Source: Pontibacter sp. SGAir0037 (GTDB lineage: Bacteria; Bacteroidota; Bacteroidia; Cytophagales; Hymenobacteraceae). Taken from it: a stretch of DNA of 64,000 nt. Within the stretch, counting starts at the first letter, position 1, and the number at the start of each line of letters is the position of its first letter. The notes under the pieces are model-generated. The model saw only the letters and a program-made list of their open reading frames with translations, ran no database searches and was not told the origin of the DNA. A program made the translations under genes and the position numbers. Of the stretch, positions 42,950 through 52,425 are shown piece after piece. The DNA lies in contig NZ_CP028092.1 of assembly GCF_005491705.1 (NCBI RefSeq), positions 620,001 to 684,000 on the forward strand, written 5' to 3'.

Positions 42950-43849
42950 TTAATATAGTTCATCGAGCGACATACCCAGGTATTTCTTTACGGCTCTGTA
43001 AGAGCTCATAAATCCGATAATGCAACCGATCACCATCAGGGCGATCATCAGCATGTAAATCTGCTCATCGTCGCGAAGCAGCCTGAGTTCGTTGATTTCG
43101 TAATACGCATACTGCATCAGGATGAACAGCAAAGCAGAAGCGACAATACCACTTACGACACCCTGCCAGGCAGCTCTGTTCAGAAAGGGCCGCTGTATAA
43201 AAAAAGAAGTAGCGCCAACCAATTGCATACTGCGAATCAGGAAGCGTTGCGAGTATAGAGCCAACTTTACAGTATTGTTGATCAAAATGATCACTACTAC
43301 GATAAGAATGACCGCAAAGCCTAATAATACCAGGGTTATTTTTTGAAGGTTACTGTTAATGGATTCGATCAGGCTTGCCACGTACTGCACTTCGTACACC
43401 CCGTTCACTGCCTCCAGATCTGCTTTAATTTTTCTAAGCTCTTCATTTCCTGAGTGGTCTGCGGCTACACGCACTACATAAGCATCGCGTAGTGGGTTCT
43501 CGCCCAGAAATTCCATGAAATCTTCACCGGTTTCGTCTAAAAAGGCTTTGGCTCCCTCTTCTTTGGAAATATAGCGAACCTGTGCCGTGTCCTGCTTATA
43601 AGCCACATACTCTTTAGCGGCGAAAGTTTTCTGAAGCCTTACCAGTTGTACCTCGCTCAGGTTCTGATCCAGGTATACCTGCATTTCGATACTTTCCTTA
43701 ACAATGTCGGATAATTTTCCGGCGTGGATAAGGAGGATTCCGAACAGACCAATTACAAAAAGAGCCAGGGAAATAGTAAGTACCACCATGGTGTGCGGAT
43801 AACTACCCAGCTTTTTTTTCTTAACAGATTTTAAATTATACTTTGCCAT
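42950..43849 (-). CDS. ftsX: Cell-division permease-like protein FtsX
   Basis: 299 residues: cytoplasmic basic N-terminus (KKKKLGSYPH), one membrane helix (about 20-42), a periplasmic domain (about 45-165, with LRDAYVVRVA) and three more helices of the FtsX/MacB-type permease (about 172-196, 222-248, 262-285). With FtsE it regulates cell-wall hydrolases at division. ftsE is not in this window, as is often seen in Bacteroidota. First gene of a five-gene leftward operon. Confidence 0.92.
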   Translation of the reverse strand: MAKYNLKSVKKKKLGSYPHTMVVLTISLALFVIGLFGILLIHAGKLSDIVKESIEMQVYLDQNLSEVQLVRLQKTFAAKEYVAYKQDTAQVRYISKEEGAKAFLDETGEDFMEFLGENPLRDAYVVRVAADHSGNEELRKIKADLEAVNGVYEVQYVASLIESINSNLQKITLVLLGFAVILIVVVIILINNTVKLALYSQRFLIRSMQLVGATSFFIQRPFLNRAAWQGVVSGIVASALLFILMQYAYYEINELRLLRDDEQIYMLMIALMVIGCIIGFMSSYRAVKKYLGMSLDELY

Positions 43850-43864
43850 AATAACGCTTCCTCA

Positions 43865-43872
43865 CAAAAATA
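43865..43872 (-). promoter_or_regulatory. Candidate -7 element for the ftsX operon
   Basis: The minus strand reads TATTTTTG, a TAnnTTTG match 15 bp before the ftsX ATG. There is no clear -33 TTG at the right spacing, and the leader would be very short. Confidence 0.35.
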
Positions 43873-44009
43873 GAAAGATTATTTTAATAAAGGAGGTATA
43901 GCTACATAAACAAGGTGTAGTAAAAATTTTTAAAGTGCTGCGCCGTTGCCGGAACAGATAAGGTTTATGCATGAAGAACAGAGGCATTACGGTTTATCTG
44001 TGATCAAAG

Positions 44010-47000
44010 CTAAAGGTTCAGCCTGGGGTCCGAATCGAGAATGATTGGCTCCCGGTCTCTTGCCCTGTCCCGCCGATTGCGCCTTTCGATACGGAAGAGT
44101 TCTCCAAACCTGTTAAAGCGTTTGGTATGTAGTATACTAAGGCTTTGCCGGTTTACAACCCTATTGGCGAAGGAGCGGGGCTGTGTGTTATATTCCAGCC
44201 TGCCTCTTAGTTCTCCGGATGGGGTGATGTAGTATTCCAGCGACCAGTCGCCCTGGTAGCCCGGTGCTGCCCCGGTGGCGCCTGCCGTACCGGCTGTGGC
44301 GCTGTTGGCAAAACCTGACTGGCTGGTCACCCGCAACCTGCCTTCAAAAAAGGTATAGCTGAGCCTCACATTCAGGTTGGTGAGCGCATTCTGATCCAGT
44401 CCGTCCAGGCCAATGTCTATTTCCAGGTTGTTGTCCAGGTTGTTCAGGAAGCTGCTTAGCTGGGCAGATAACAGGTTTCCCAAACTACCTGCCGCACCGG
44501 CTGCCTCGTTAAAGGCGAACGTGCCCGGCTGCGAAAGCCTGCGCAGCACCAGCAAACTGAATACCTGCCGGTTCAGCTCGTTCGGGTCGTTGTTTACATT
44601 GCTTTTAAAAGCCTGAATAGAAGCCGACGATTCAATGTCCTGTGGCAATTCCTCAAAGCTCAGGCCCAGGTTAATGTTTGGCGTCAGCAGCTCTCCCTTC
44701 AGGTCGATTACAGCTGTTACCGGATATCTGCCCTGTATATCCGGGGCAATATCGCGTAGGGAAGTAGTTTGTGAGTAGGTTGCTCTCAGGTCCATTAAAC
44801 CAGTAAGCGGATCGCCGTTCCAGGACAAAGTGCCACCGGGCACAACCTTAAATTCCCGGCTGACTACCCCTTCGAGCAGGTTCAGGTTGTAGGCTCCATT
44901 CAGAATCTCGAAGCCGCCATACATATTAAAGTCGCCGCGTGTATCAATCGTCATCCTGACCTGCCCCTGGCCTGAGCCCCTGATGATGTCGCCAGTCTGC
45001 CGGTCTATGATTATTTCGAAGTAAGCATTGTTGGTTACATCCAGGTCGAAATCCAGGTTGATGCCTGAAAGGTCTATTTCAGGGTTATCTGTAGCTGTGG
45101 CGACCCCTGTGGTATCAGTAGCTGTTGTGTTTACAAAGCGGATAAACTTCCTGCGTGTTACCTCGGTCTGGTTATCCAGGGGCAATACAATACGCGTATT
45201 AGCATCGCTTCTGGCTCTAACTCTTACGGTCAGGTCGTCAGCCGGACCTGTTACAGAAGCTGTACCGGTGCCAAAGGCAGTTCCGTAATAAAGCTCGTTC
45301 TGCTCCTGGGTTGTGTTCAGCACCATAAAGTTTCTGTACCGGGCTTCCATATCCAGTTGCATGTTCTCAAAGCCTTCATGCGAAATGCCGCCATTAACAG
45401 TAGCCGTGTTGCCATATATATCCTGCACCCGGGCATTCCGGAAACTGATGCTGTTCGGCGCCAGGTATACCCTGTCGGAGAAACGGTAGGTGGTGCCCAG
45501 GTAGTCGAAGAGAAACTGCCCGTTGTTTACCATAACTGAGCCGGAAAGCTGCGGAGCTGCCAGGGTACCCAGTACGCGAATCCGCCCCTCCATGGTGCCT
45601 TCCAGGTGGGAGAGGATGGGAGTAAGTAAAGGTTCAACCAGCTTAAGCTGTGCATTTTCTGATACAGCCAGCAGGTCCAGCTGGTTAACTTCATCGTTCG
45701 GCCTGTAGTTGCCCGTTACCGAAAGCACCTTCGCGTTGTTGTAATGAACGCCCACATCTACGTTCATCAGCTGCTGCGTGCCGTTCCATTCGGTGCGACC
45801 TACAATACTGCCAACCAGTATGTTATCCATGTAAAGGGAATCCAGGTTTATAGAGGCATTGGCAACAGTGTTGTTGTAGATGCCCTGCAACATTACCTCC
45901 GCATTCAGCCTGCCAGCCAGTTTCATAGAGATCAGCGGGTTCAGGTTAGCCATATCGAAGTCTTGTACCTGCACGTTCAGCCTGCTGTCAGGGGCATCCG
46001 ATAAAACACCTTGTATGGAAATCGTCTGGTTAAGGTTTGAGATGAGGAAGTTCTCAAACTCGATGGTTTTGCCCCGGTTACTGATGTAGATGGTATTTTC
46101 AGGAGTAAAAACCCAGGGGTTCTCCTGCAGTGTAATGTTAGACCTGTCGAATACGATCTGTACCTGGTTTTCGAGGAAGTTCAGGTCGCCTGTAATGGTA
46201 GCCCGGTTGTTTGCCCCGGCCTGCCTGATGCTGGTGGAAAAATCAATATTACGTTCGTTCCAGATGCCTTCCAGGTAAAAATCCTGGGTTTCGTTGCTTT
46301 CCAGTAGTTGTTGCCTGGCAGAGGTAAACAGCAGGCTGGAAAGCACATCCGGGCTTAGCTGCAGCTTGGATGTATTTAGCTCTATCGTGTTCTGGAAGAA
46401 CAGGTGATCGTTGTAGGCAATGGTATCAATGTTGGTGTACAGGTTAAAAATGGCTGTGTTGCCATAGCGGAATGAGCCTTCTACGTCGGTATAGTTGGCA
46501 ATGCTGAGTTCGGGTATAAAAAGCTTGATAAGCGGGTTGGCATGCCGCAGGTGCAAATTATAATCGAGGCTGTACTCCCGGATGGCTGTGGCAGATTTAC
46601 GATTATAGTACGCCTGAATGGCAGGATCGTAACTTTCAAAATTAAGCTTATACTCCTCTACCAGCTGTTTCATATCACCGATGAGGGTGGTGTAGTCGAA
46701 GTCGCCCTGCAGGTAAAGGGCCAGCAGGTCAGAATTTAAGGTAAGGCTCCGCTGGTTCTCAAATATTTTGGAATCAATGGTAATCGAGTCGAGGGCTATA
46801 GGGGTGCCGTTGTAGGTAAAGCGGGTGTTTTCGAGCTTTGCCTGCCCGGAAAAACTGTCTAACTGCAGGCCACTGAAATTTAAATTGGCCTGGGTACTGA
46901 TGGTAAAGGGCACATCTGACAGCCTCAGCGCCTGCAGGTTGGCATGTTGCAGTGTGCCGATCATGTTAAACGCCTGGCTGCTGCGGGCAAGGGCAATTTC

Positions 47001-48557
47001 GCCATCGGCGTTAAAGACCAGGTTCGGGTCGTTTATAGCAACCTTTCCAATAAAGTTCTGGCGGCTGAGGGTGCCGTTTGCTTTAATGTTTCTATAGTTA
47101 TAGTCCAGGATGTGCAACTGGTTAATTGTGGCATTCAGGTTAACACGGGCATTCTCCAGTGTAAAACCCGAGCCAGCCAGGCGACCATCTATGGATATCG
47201 TTTTTATGACATCTGAAATATCGAGCAAACGGCCAACATCAAACCTGTCTGTTTTTACATAGCCTCTGTAGGAAGAGGTGCGGGCATTGTCATCTATTTT
47301 CAGGTTGATGTCCGAAACCAGGCTGCCCAGCTGCGTATTAAAAGTGCCGTTAGCCACAAAGTCGTTGTAAAAGCCTAAGAAGCGGCCTTCCAGTTCTACA
47401 TTGCCCAGCCTGGCAGCAATGGTGTAGGCATCTTTAGGCAAAAAATGTTTTATGTCTTCGGCATTGATTACTGAAGGCCCTAACCGCAGATTGGCAAACA
47501 TTTCTTTAAAGTTAGGTAATCCGTCGGCACTTACCCTGCCTACGAGGTGAGTATTTTTTCCATAGTTAATATCTACGTTTCGGGCAGTAAACTTGCTCAC
47601 AGTACCTTTAAAGGAGCCTGAATTAACTTTTGCCATTTCCTCATACTCTCTGAGCTGAGGTGCAAAAACCGCTACATCTTTAGAGTAAACGGTAGAGTTT
47701 TCCAGGTTCACGGTCATAGCCACGCTATCGATAAACTGCGAAAAGTTTCCGAACCTGTTATAGTCGAAGCGAACGTAGTCCTGCAGGTTGCTCTGGTTGA
47801 GGCGAAGGTCCAGGTTGTCAAACTCCCAGAAAGTGGAGGCGTAGGTCATACGTGTGTCCAGGTTATGGAGCTTCGCATCGGAATTAACTTCGTGCGTGGT
47901 AAGTCCGTGTATGCTTACCTTCAGCGTATCGTCCAGTTGTATTTCACTAAACCGCCCGGAAATATTTTCGAAGTTAAGGTGAAAATAATCCATGCCATAC
48001 GCCGTGCGCGGATCGTTAAAATCGTCGTAGGTAAACTTCCCGTTTTTTATAACCAGCTCTTCAATCGAAAAATCGAATGGCTTTGATGTTTTAGTTGTAT
48101 CGCTGGCTACTAACTTGCCAAGTGAGGCTATAAAAGAAGAGAGGTTCAACGAATCGGTTCCGGCATATTTTACCAGGTTAGCGTGCGGCTCTACCAGTTC
48201 CAGGCTGGCAATGTGTAAGGTATTGGGGTCAAAAATAGAAAAAACACTGATATCGGCTTCCGTTTTGCCAATGTAGAACATCTCATTGTGGCGCCGATCA
48301 AGCACCTGCACCTCTTCCAGCACCACACTTTTAAAGAAAGCGATATCTACGCGGCCAATGGTAACCTCGTGCTCAATGGTTCGTGATATATACGCAGCTG
48401 CTTTCTGTACTACTTTTGTTTGTACCGATGGAATGCGTATAGCTATAAAAGCAGCTACAAACAGCAGCAAAAGAAACAGGATTAAGCCTAACACTATTTT
48501 TAGAAGGGCTTTTCCTGTAACTTTGACGTAATTTATTGACGACTGTTCTTTTTCCAA
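44010..48557 (-). CDS. tamB: TamB-like translocation/assembly protein
   Basis: 1515 residues. One N-terminal membrane anchor (about 15-38, very Leu-rich), then a long beta-helical AsmA/TamB body with repeated strands, and the C-terminal DUF490/TamB domain (about 1090-1480; GRIRVLGTLAAPQLSGSV, DIRGRYPVTAVIDLKGEL-like strands). TamB-type proteins bridge inner and outer membranes for protein insertion or lipid transport. The start is a TTG at 48557: upstream the frame closes after seven codons, and no ATG occurs until about residue 90, past the anchor. The tsaD ATG is only 3 bp away on the other strand. Confidence 0.88.
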   Translation of the reverse strand: MEKEQSSINYVKVTGKALLKIVLGLILFLLLLFVAAFIAIRIPSVQTKVVQKAAAYISRTIEHEVTIGRVDIAFFKSVVLEEVQVLDRRHNEMFYIGKTEADISVFSIFDPNTLHIASLELVEPHANLVKYAGTDSLNLSSFIASLGKLVASDTTKTSKPFDFSIEELVIKNGKFTYDDFNDPRTAYGMDYFHLNFENISGRFSEIQLDDTLKVSIHGLTTHEVNSDAKLHNLDTRMTYASTFWEFDNLDLRLNQSNLQDYVRFDYNRFGNFSQFIDSVAMTVNLENSTVYSKDVAVFAPQLREYEEMAKVNSGSFKGTVSKFTARNVDINYGKNTHLVGRVSADGLPNFKEMFANLRLGPSVINAEDIKHFLPKDAYTIAARLGNVELEGRFLGFYNDFVANGTFNTQLGSLVSDINLKIDDNARTSSYRGYVKTDRFDVGRLLDISDVIKTISIDGRLAGSGFTLENARVNLNATINQLHILDYNYRNIKANGTLSRQNFIGKVAINDPNLVFNADGEIALARSSQAFNMIGTLQHANLQALRLSDVPFTISTQANLNFSGLQLDSFSGQAKLENTRFTYNGTPIALDSITIDSKIFENQRSLTLNSDLLALYLQGDFDYTTLIGDMKQLVEEYKLNFESYDPAIQAYYNRKSATAIREYSLDYNLHLRHANPLIKLFIPELSIANYTDVEGSFRYGNTAIFNLYTNIDTIAYNDHLFFQNTIELNTSKLQLSPDVLSSLLFTSARQQLLESNETQDFYLEGIWNERNIDFSTSIRQAGANNRATITGDLNFLENQVQIVFDRSNITLQENPWVFTPENTIYISNRGKTIEFENFLISNLNQTISIQGVLSDAPDSRLNVQVQDFDMANLNPLISMKLAGRLNAEVMLQGIYNNTVANASINLDSLYMDNILVGSIVGRTEWNGTQQLMNVDVGVHYNNAKVLSVTGNYRPNDEVNQLDLLAVSENAQLKLVEPLLTPILSHLEGTMEGRIRVLGTLAAPQLSGSVMVNNGQFLFDYLGTTYRFSDRVYLAPNSISFRNARVQDIYGNTATVNGGISHEGFENMQLDMEARYRNFMVLNTTQEQNELYYGTAFGTGTASVTGPADDLTVRVRARSDANTRIVLPLDNQTEVTRRKFIRFVNTTATDTTGVATATDNPEIDLSGINLDFDLDVTNNAYFEIIIDRQTGDIIRGSGQGQVRMTIDTRGDFNMYGGFEILNGAYNLNLLEGVVSREFKVVPGGTLSWNGDPLTGLMDLRATYSQTTSLRDIAPDIQGRYPVTAVIDLKGELLTPNINLGLSFEELPQDIESSASIQAFKSNVNNDPNELNRQVFSLLVLRRLSQPGTFAFNEAAGAAGSLGNLLSAQLSSFLNNLDNNLEIDIGLDGLDQNALTNLNVRLSYTFFEGRLRVTSQSGFANSATAGTAGATGAAPGYQGDWSLEYYITPSGELRGRLEYNTQPRSFANRVVNRQSLSILHTKRFNRFGELFRIERRNRRDRARDREPIILDSDPRLNL

Positions 48558-48560
48558 AGG

Positions 48561-49568
48561 ATGACTGAACCAACTATATTAGCAATCGAATCTTCTTGCG
48601 ACGAGACTTCCGCTGCCGTAATTAAAGGCGGTAAGGTCTTATCGAATATTATAGCCACCCAGGCCGTACACGAAAAATACGGCGGTGTTGTGCCTGAGCT
48701 TGCTTCAAGAGCGCATCAACAGAATATCATACCTGTTGTAGCCCAGGCGCTAGCCACCGCAAATGTAACAAAAAGTGAGCTAAATGCGGTGGCTTTTACC
48801 CGCGGTCCCGGACTTTTAGGAGCCCTTCTGGTGGGTTGCTCTTTTGCCAAATCGTTTGCCCTCGGCCTGGATATACCCATTATCGAAGTAAACCACATGC
48901 AGGCGCATATACTGGCACATTTTATCGAAGACCCCAAGCCCAGCTTCCCTTTCCTTTGCCTGACGGTTAGCGGTGGACATACCCAGATTGTGCTGGTGAA
49001 AGATCACCTGGAAATGGAAATCATTGGCCAGACAACTGACGATGCCGTGGGAGAGGCGTTCGATAAAACAGCCAAAATGCTCGGCCTGCCCTATCCGGGT
49101 GGACCTATGCTCGACCGCACGGCTGCTACTGGTAATCCGGATGCTTTTGCTTTTCCGGTAGGTAACATGCCTAACTACGACTATTCTTTCAGCGGCATTA
49201 AAACCTCTGTGCTTTACTTCCTGAAGGAAAGAACGAAAGAAAACCCGAACTTCGTACAGGAAAATTTAGCTGATATCTGTGCCAGCATACAGAAAACGCT
49301 TATTGCAACGCTGCTTAAAAAGCTGGTGCAGGCAACCAAAGATCTGGGTATAAAAGAAGTAGCCATTGCCGGTGGCGTATCGGCCAACTCCGGCCTGCGC
49401 CAGACCCTGCAGGAGTATGCCAAAAAGTATAAGTGGAACGTATATATTCCGGCATTTCAGTATTGTACCGATAATGCCGCCATGATTGCCATTACTGCGC
49501 ATTACCAGTACCTGAAAGGCGATTTTGCCACACAATATGTGAGCCCAGAACCAAGAATGAAGTTTTAA
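48561..49568 (+). CDS. tsaD: tRNA threonylcarbamoyladenosine transferase TsaD
   Basis: 335 residues, full length. ASKHA fold with metal-binding H112 and H116 (EVNHMQAH), AIESSCDET at 8-16, and the nucleotide-binding SGGHTQIVLV and AGGVSANSGLR. It transfers the threonylcarbamoyl group to A37 of ANN-reading tRNAs together with TsaB and TsaE, which are not in the window. Divergent from tamB with 3 bp between start codons, so its promoter must lie inside tamB coding sequence. Confidence 0.95.
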   Translation: MTEPTILAIESSCDETSAAVIKGGKVLSNIIATQAVHEKYGGVVPELASRAHQQNIIPVVAQALATANVTKSELNAVAFTRGPGLLGALLVGCSFAKSFALGLDIPIIEVNHMQAHILAHFIEDPKPSFPFLCLTVSGGHTQIVLVKDHLEMEIIGQTTDDAVGEAFDKTAKMLGLPYPGGPMLDRTAATGNPDAFAFPVGNMPNYDYSFSGIKTSVLYFLKERTKENPNFVQENLADICASIQKTLIATLLKKLVQATKDLGIKEVAIAGGVSANSGLRQTLQEYAKKYKWNVYIPAFQYCTDNAAMIAITAHYQYLKGDFATQYVSPEPRMKF

Positions 49569-49715
49569 GAGTTTGGGAGTTAGAAATTTTGTCGATGATT
49601 TCGTAGAGACAGGTCGCGAACTACCCGAAATAAAAGAGTAAAATTTGCGTGAACAGGTTATAACCGTTCCAGTTATACCTTAACAAGCAACAAATAGCCA
49701 TCGCATCACAACGAG

Positions 49716-50111
49716 ATGAAAAGCACTTTCCACATAGGTGATACCAGAAATTACCAGAAGGTGGTGACAGAAGCAGACTTTGCCCGTTTTGAAGATGGGC
49801 TGGTGCATCAGGTATGCTCTACCTTTGCTTTGGCTCAGGCAGCAGAGTGGGTAGGAAGGCTGTTTGTCCTGGAGATGAAGGAGGTGGATGAAGAAGGGAT
49901 AGGCACATTTGTAAGCATTCAGCACAAAGCCCCGGCTTTGGAGGGAGAAAAGATAGCTTTTGAAGCTAAATTAAAGAGCCTGGAGGGAAATGAGATAATT
50001 TGCCAGTTTGAGGCAAGGGTGGGAGATAGGCTGGTAGCTGAAGGAGAAACTGGTCAGAAAATTTTGAAAAAAGAGAAACTAGCCAAAGTTTTGGCTTCTA
50101 AAGTAATTTAA
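49716..50111 (+). CDS. Hotdog-fold thioesterase-like protein
   Basis: 131 residues of the fluoroacetyl-CoA thioesterase-like hotdog group: VTEADFARFEDGLVHQVCSTFALAQAAEW (about 18-46) corresponds to the active-site loop and long helix; FVSIQHKAPALEGEKI follows. Expected to hydrolyse a short acyl-CoA; substrate unknown. Its TAA directly precedes the smpB ATG, so the two genes are co-transcribed and probably translationally coupled. Confidence 0.78.
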   Translation: MKSTFHIGDTRNYQKVVTEADFARFEDGLVHQVCSTFALAQAAEWVGRLFVLEMKEVDEEGIGTFVSIQHKAPALEGEKIAFEAKLKSLEGNEIICQFEARVGDRLVAEGETGQKILKKEKLAKVLASKVI

Positions 50112-50579
50112 ATGGCAAAAGAGAAAGAAAGGATAAAGAAGCATGTAAATATTGTAAACCGCAGAGCTTCTTTTGAATATGCGTTTCTGGAAAAATATAC
50201 AGCAGGTGTGATGCTACGTGGTACCGAGATAAAATCTATTCGGGAAGGAAAAGTGAATATGCAGGATGGGTACTGTGTTTTTCAAAACGGAGAACTGTAT
50301 CTGCACAACATGCACATATCCACCTACACCGAAGGCACCCACTATAACCACGAGCCCATGCGCGTGCGCAAGCTGCTGCTCAATAAAAAAGAGCTGCGTA
50401 AACTGGAGAATAAGGCGCAGGAGCAGGGGGTAACCATTATCCCGATCCGGGTTTTTATCAGCGATAGAGGCTTTGCTAAAGTTGAAATAGCCCTGGCCCG
50501 GGGTAAAAAACTGTATGATAAACGGGAAGATATCAAAGCCCGCGATGTAAAACGGGAAATGGACAGAAGTGGGTATTAG
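50112..50579 (+). CDS. smpB: SsrA-binding protein SmpB
   Basis: 155 residues, standard length. VNRRASFEYAFLEKYTAGVMLRGTEIKSIR-type N-terminus, GELYLHNMHIS and the basic C-terminal tail KLYDKREDIKARDVKREM are characteristic. It binds tmRNA and brings it to stalled ribosomes for trans-translation. The tmRNA gene itself was not seen in the window. Confidence 0.95.
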   Translation: MAKEKERIKKHVNIVNRRASFEYAFLEKYTAGVMLRGTEIKSIREGKVNMQDGYCVFQNGELYLHNMHISTYTEGTHYNHEPMRVRKLLLNKKELRKLENKAQEQGVTIIPIRVFISDRGFAKVEIALARGKKLYDKREDIKARDVKREMDRSGY

Positions 50580-50770
50580 ATTTGAAAATTTGGGAATTTG
50601 AAAATTAGAAAATGGGGGAATGATTTTATCATTATCTTTATCTGAAACTGAGTATAAAAATAATAGATTACATGATTAAGTACGACGCAGTCATGCCTTT
50701 CTTAGGTTTCGTATCTCCAAATCTTTAAATTTACACATCTCCAAATCTTCTCATCTTCAAATTATAAAAA
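50580..50770. repeat. Imperfect inverted-repeat element between smpB and the NlpC/P60 gene
   Basis: The left end (about 50581-50612) is built of ATTTGAAAATTTG-like units; the right end (about 50712-50766) holds the complementary CAAATCTTT / CTCCAAATC units three times. The two ends are imperfect inverted copies of a purine-rich ATTTG(A/G)AGAT pattern around a core of about 100 bp without an ORF. It resembles a small MITE-like or REP-like intergenic element. Confidence 0.5.
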
Positions 50771-50771
50771 C

Positions 50772-51548
50772 GTGAACTACGGTATTTGTTTGCTCAGCCT
50801 GGTGCCAATGCGTGCCGATACTTCCGACAGATCGGAACAGGTAACTCAGGTACTGTTTGGGGAGTGCTACGAAGTTGTAAACCAGCAGGGGAACTGGCTG
50901 TGCGTGCAGCTGGCTTCAGATGGGTATAAAGGCTGGATAGATTATAAACAGCATACGCCTGTTTCGGCGCAGTATTACCAGGAATGGGTGGAGGCGAAGC
51001 ATCCGAGGGCAATGGACCTGGTTCAGGTGGTAAGTAATGCGCAGCTGCGTATACCTGTAGGCATTGGAAGTTATCTGCCGTTTTTCGATGGCATGAACAT
51101 CCGCATAAACGACGACGTGTACCTGTATAATGGTCGGGCAACTAACGCAGCCCTTCCTGCCACCACAATACAGGTCACAAAAGTTGCGTTTAACTTTTTA
51201 AAGGCTCCTTACCAGTGGGGCGGTAAATCTATCTTCGGCCTCGATTGCTCAGGATTTGTGCAGCAGGTTTTTGGGATCTGCGGCTATCAGTTGCCCCGCG
51301 ATGCCTATCAGCAGGTGGCGCACGGAGAAGAAGTGCACTTTGCTACACAAACCCTGCCCGGCGATCTTGCCTTTTTCTCTAATGAAGAAGGCCGTATTAT
51401 ACATGTGGGTTTAATGCTGGAAGGGCAGCAAATTATACATGCTCACGGCGAAGTAAGAGTGGACACCTTAGACCATAATGGCATTTACCAGGCCGACAGG
51501 AAACGATATTCTCATAAATTGCGGATAATCAAGCGTATTTTTTCATAA
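50772..51548 (+). CDS. NlpC/P60 cell-wall peptidase with SH3-like N-terminus
   Basis: 258 residues starting with GTG. The N-terminal half (about 1-130) holds two SH3b-like domains; the C-terminal half is an NlpC/P60 cysteine peptidase with catalytic C159 (FGLDCSGFVQQVF), H211 (RIIHVGLML) and a third polar residue near H223. Related enzymes cut the gamma-D-Glu-diamino acid bond in peptidoglycan stem peptides. No signal peptide is visible, so it may recycle muropeptides in the cytoplasm or leave by another route. Confidence 0.87.
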   Translation: MNYGICLLSLVPMRADTSDRSEQVTQVLFGECYEVVNQQGNWLCVQLASDGYKGWIDYKQHTPVSAQYYQEWVEAKHPRAMDLVQVVSNAQLRIPVGIGSYLPFFDGMNIRINDDVYLYNGRATNAALPATTIQVTKVAFNFLKAPYQWGGKSIFGLDCSGFVQQVFGICGYQLPRDAYQQVAHGEEVHFATQTLPGDLAFFSNEEGRIIHVGLMLEGQQIIHAHGEVRVDTLDHNGIYQADRKRYSHKLRIIKRIFS

Positions 51549-51628
51549 GAAAGCTGTTTTCTCTGCTTTTGCGCTGGATGCCTGTTAAATTTTATCGTAC
51601 AAGCTAAAGCGTAAAATCAGGAACAGCC

Positions 51629-52132
51629 ATGAAAGATAAAGTGCTCATACTCAATCAGGATTTTAGTGCTATAGCTGTTTGTACCATACCAAAGGCTTTT
51701 TTACTTGTTTACCTCGAAAAAGCTGAGCTTGTAGCCAAAGTAAACAATTCATTTCTGCATACTGTTAGCCAGAGCTACCCGGTGCCTTCCGTTATCAGGT
51801 TACAGCGGTACGTGCGCATCCCGTTTTATGGCATAGCGCTTACACGGCAGAATGTACTGCGGCGCGATAACTTTTCCTGCCAGTACTGCGGAACCAGCAA
51901 AAACCTGACCCTCGACCATTTAACACCGCGCTCCCGCGGTGGGGCAACCAACTGGCTGAACCTGGTAACAGCCTGCATGCGCTGTAATACCCGCAAAGGC
52001 GACCGTACACCAGAAGAAGCCGGATTGAAATTAGTCCGTAAGCCTATCAAACCTTCTCTGAAGACATTTCTGCAACTACAACTTGATACCTCCAACCAAG
52101 AATGGGGCACATACCTCGGAATTGAAAAATAG
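51629..52132 (+). CDS. HNH endonuclease family protein
   Basis: 167 residues. The HNH fold carries zinc cysteines C84, C87, C116 and C119, with catalytic D96-H97 and N111 (LDHLTPRSRGG, NLVTACMRCN). Single, non-mobile copies of this type are conserved in Bacteroidota and are not tied to an intron or restriction cluster here. Nuclease activity is likely from the intact motif; its biological role is unknown. Confidence 0.88.
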   Translation: MKDKVLILNQDFSAIAVCTIPKAFLLVYLEKAELVAKVNNSFLHTVSQSYPVPSVIRLQRYVRIPFYGIALTRQNVLRRDNFSCQYCGTSKNLTLDHLTPRSRGGATNWLNLVTACMRCNTRKGDRTPEEAGLKLVRKPIKPSLKTFLQLQLDTSNQEWGTYLGIEK

Positions 52133-52234
52133 GAACAGCTGCTTCTGCCAGAACTGTATAATAACATAAGGTGATGCATGCCGAAGAAAGATTTATGCTT
52201 TTGAAAGTGCATAGAATTTTTGCAGGCTTTTTTG

Positions 52235-52264
52235 TTGGTAATTATAGTTGTAAGTGTATATTTG
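52235..52264 (+). promoter_or_regulatory. Promoter for the secreted hypothetical gene at 52426
   Basis: TTG (52235-52237), a 19-bp spacer and TATATTTG (52257-52264) match both parts of the Bacteroidota consensus. It leaves a leader of about 155 nt before the GTG start; no further signal is seen in that leader. Confidence 0.6.
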
Positions 52265-52425
52265 TGCAATAATATATTATCCTTAATCTACTATTTCTGA
52301 GAGGTTTTCTGCCATATTAAATCTCCTGAAAACAATTGTACAGGTCTTCCAGAAAACCTTTAGAGTATGGGGCGAAAGCTGAAAAGCCTACAGAGTAAGC
52401 GTGAACACAACCTTTTTATTACACA

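Noticed and set aside
44041..48531. Many plus-strand ORFs inside tamB
   Set aside because: Antisense shadows with no domain character.
51629..52132. HNH gene as part of a restriction or homing system
   Set aside because: No methyltransferase, intron or inserted-gene context; it sits among core genes.
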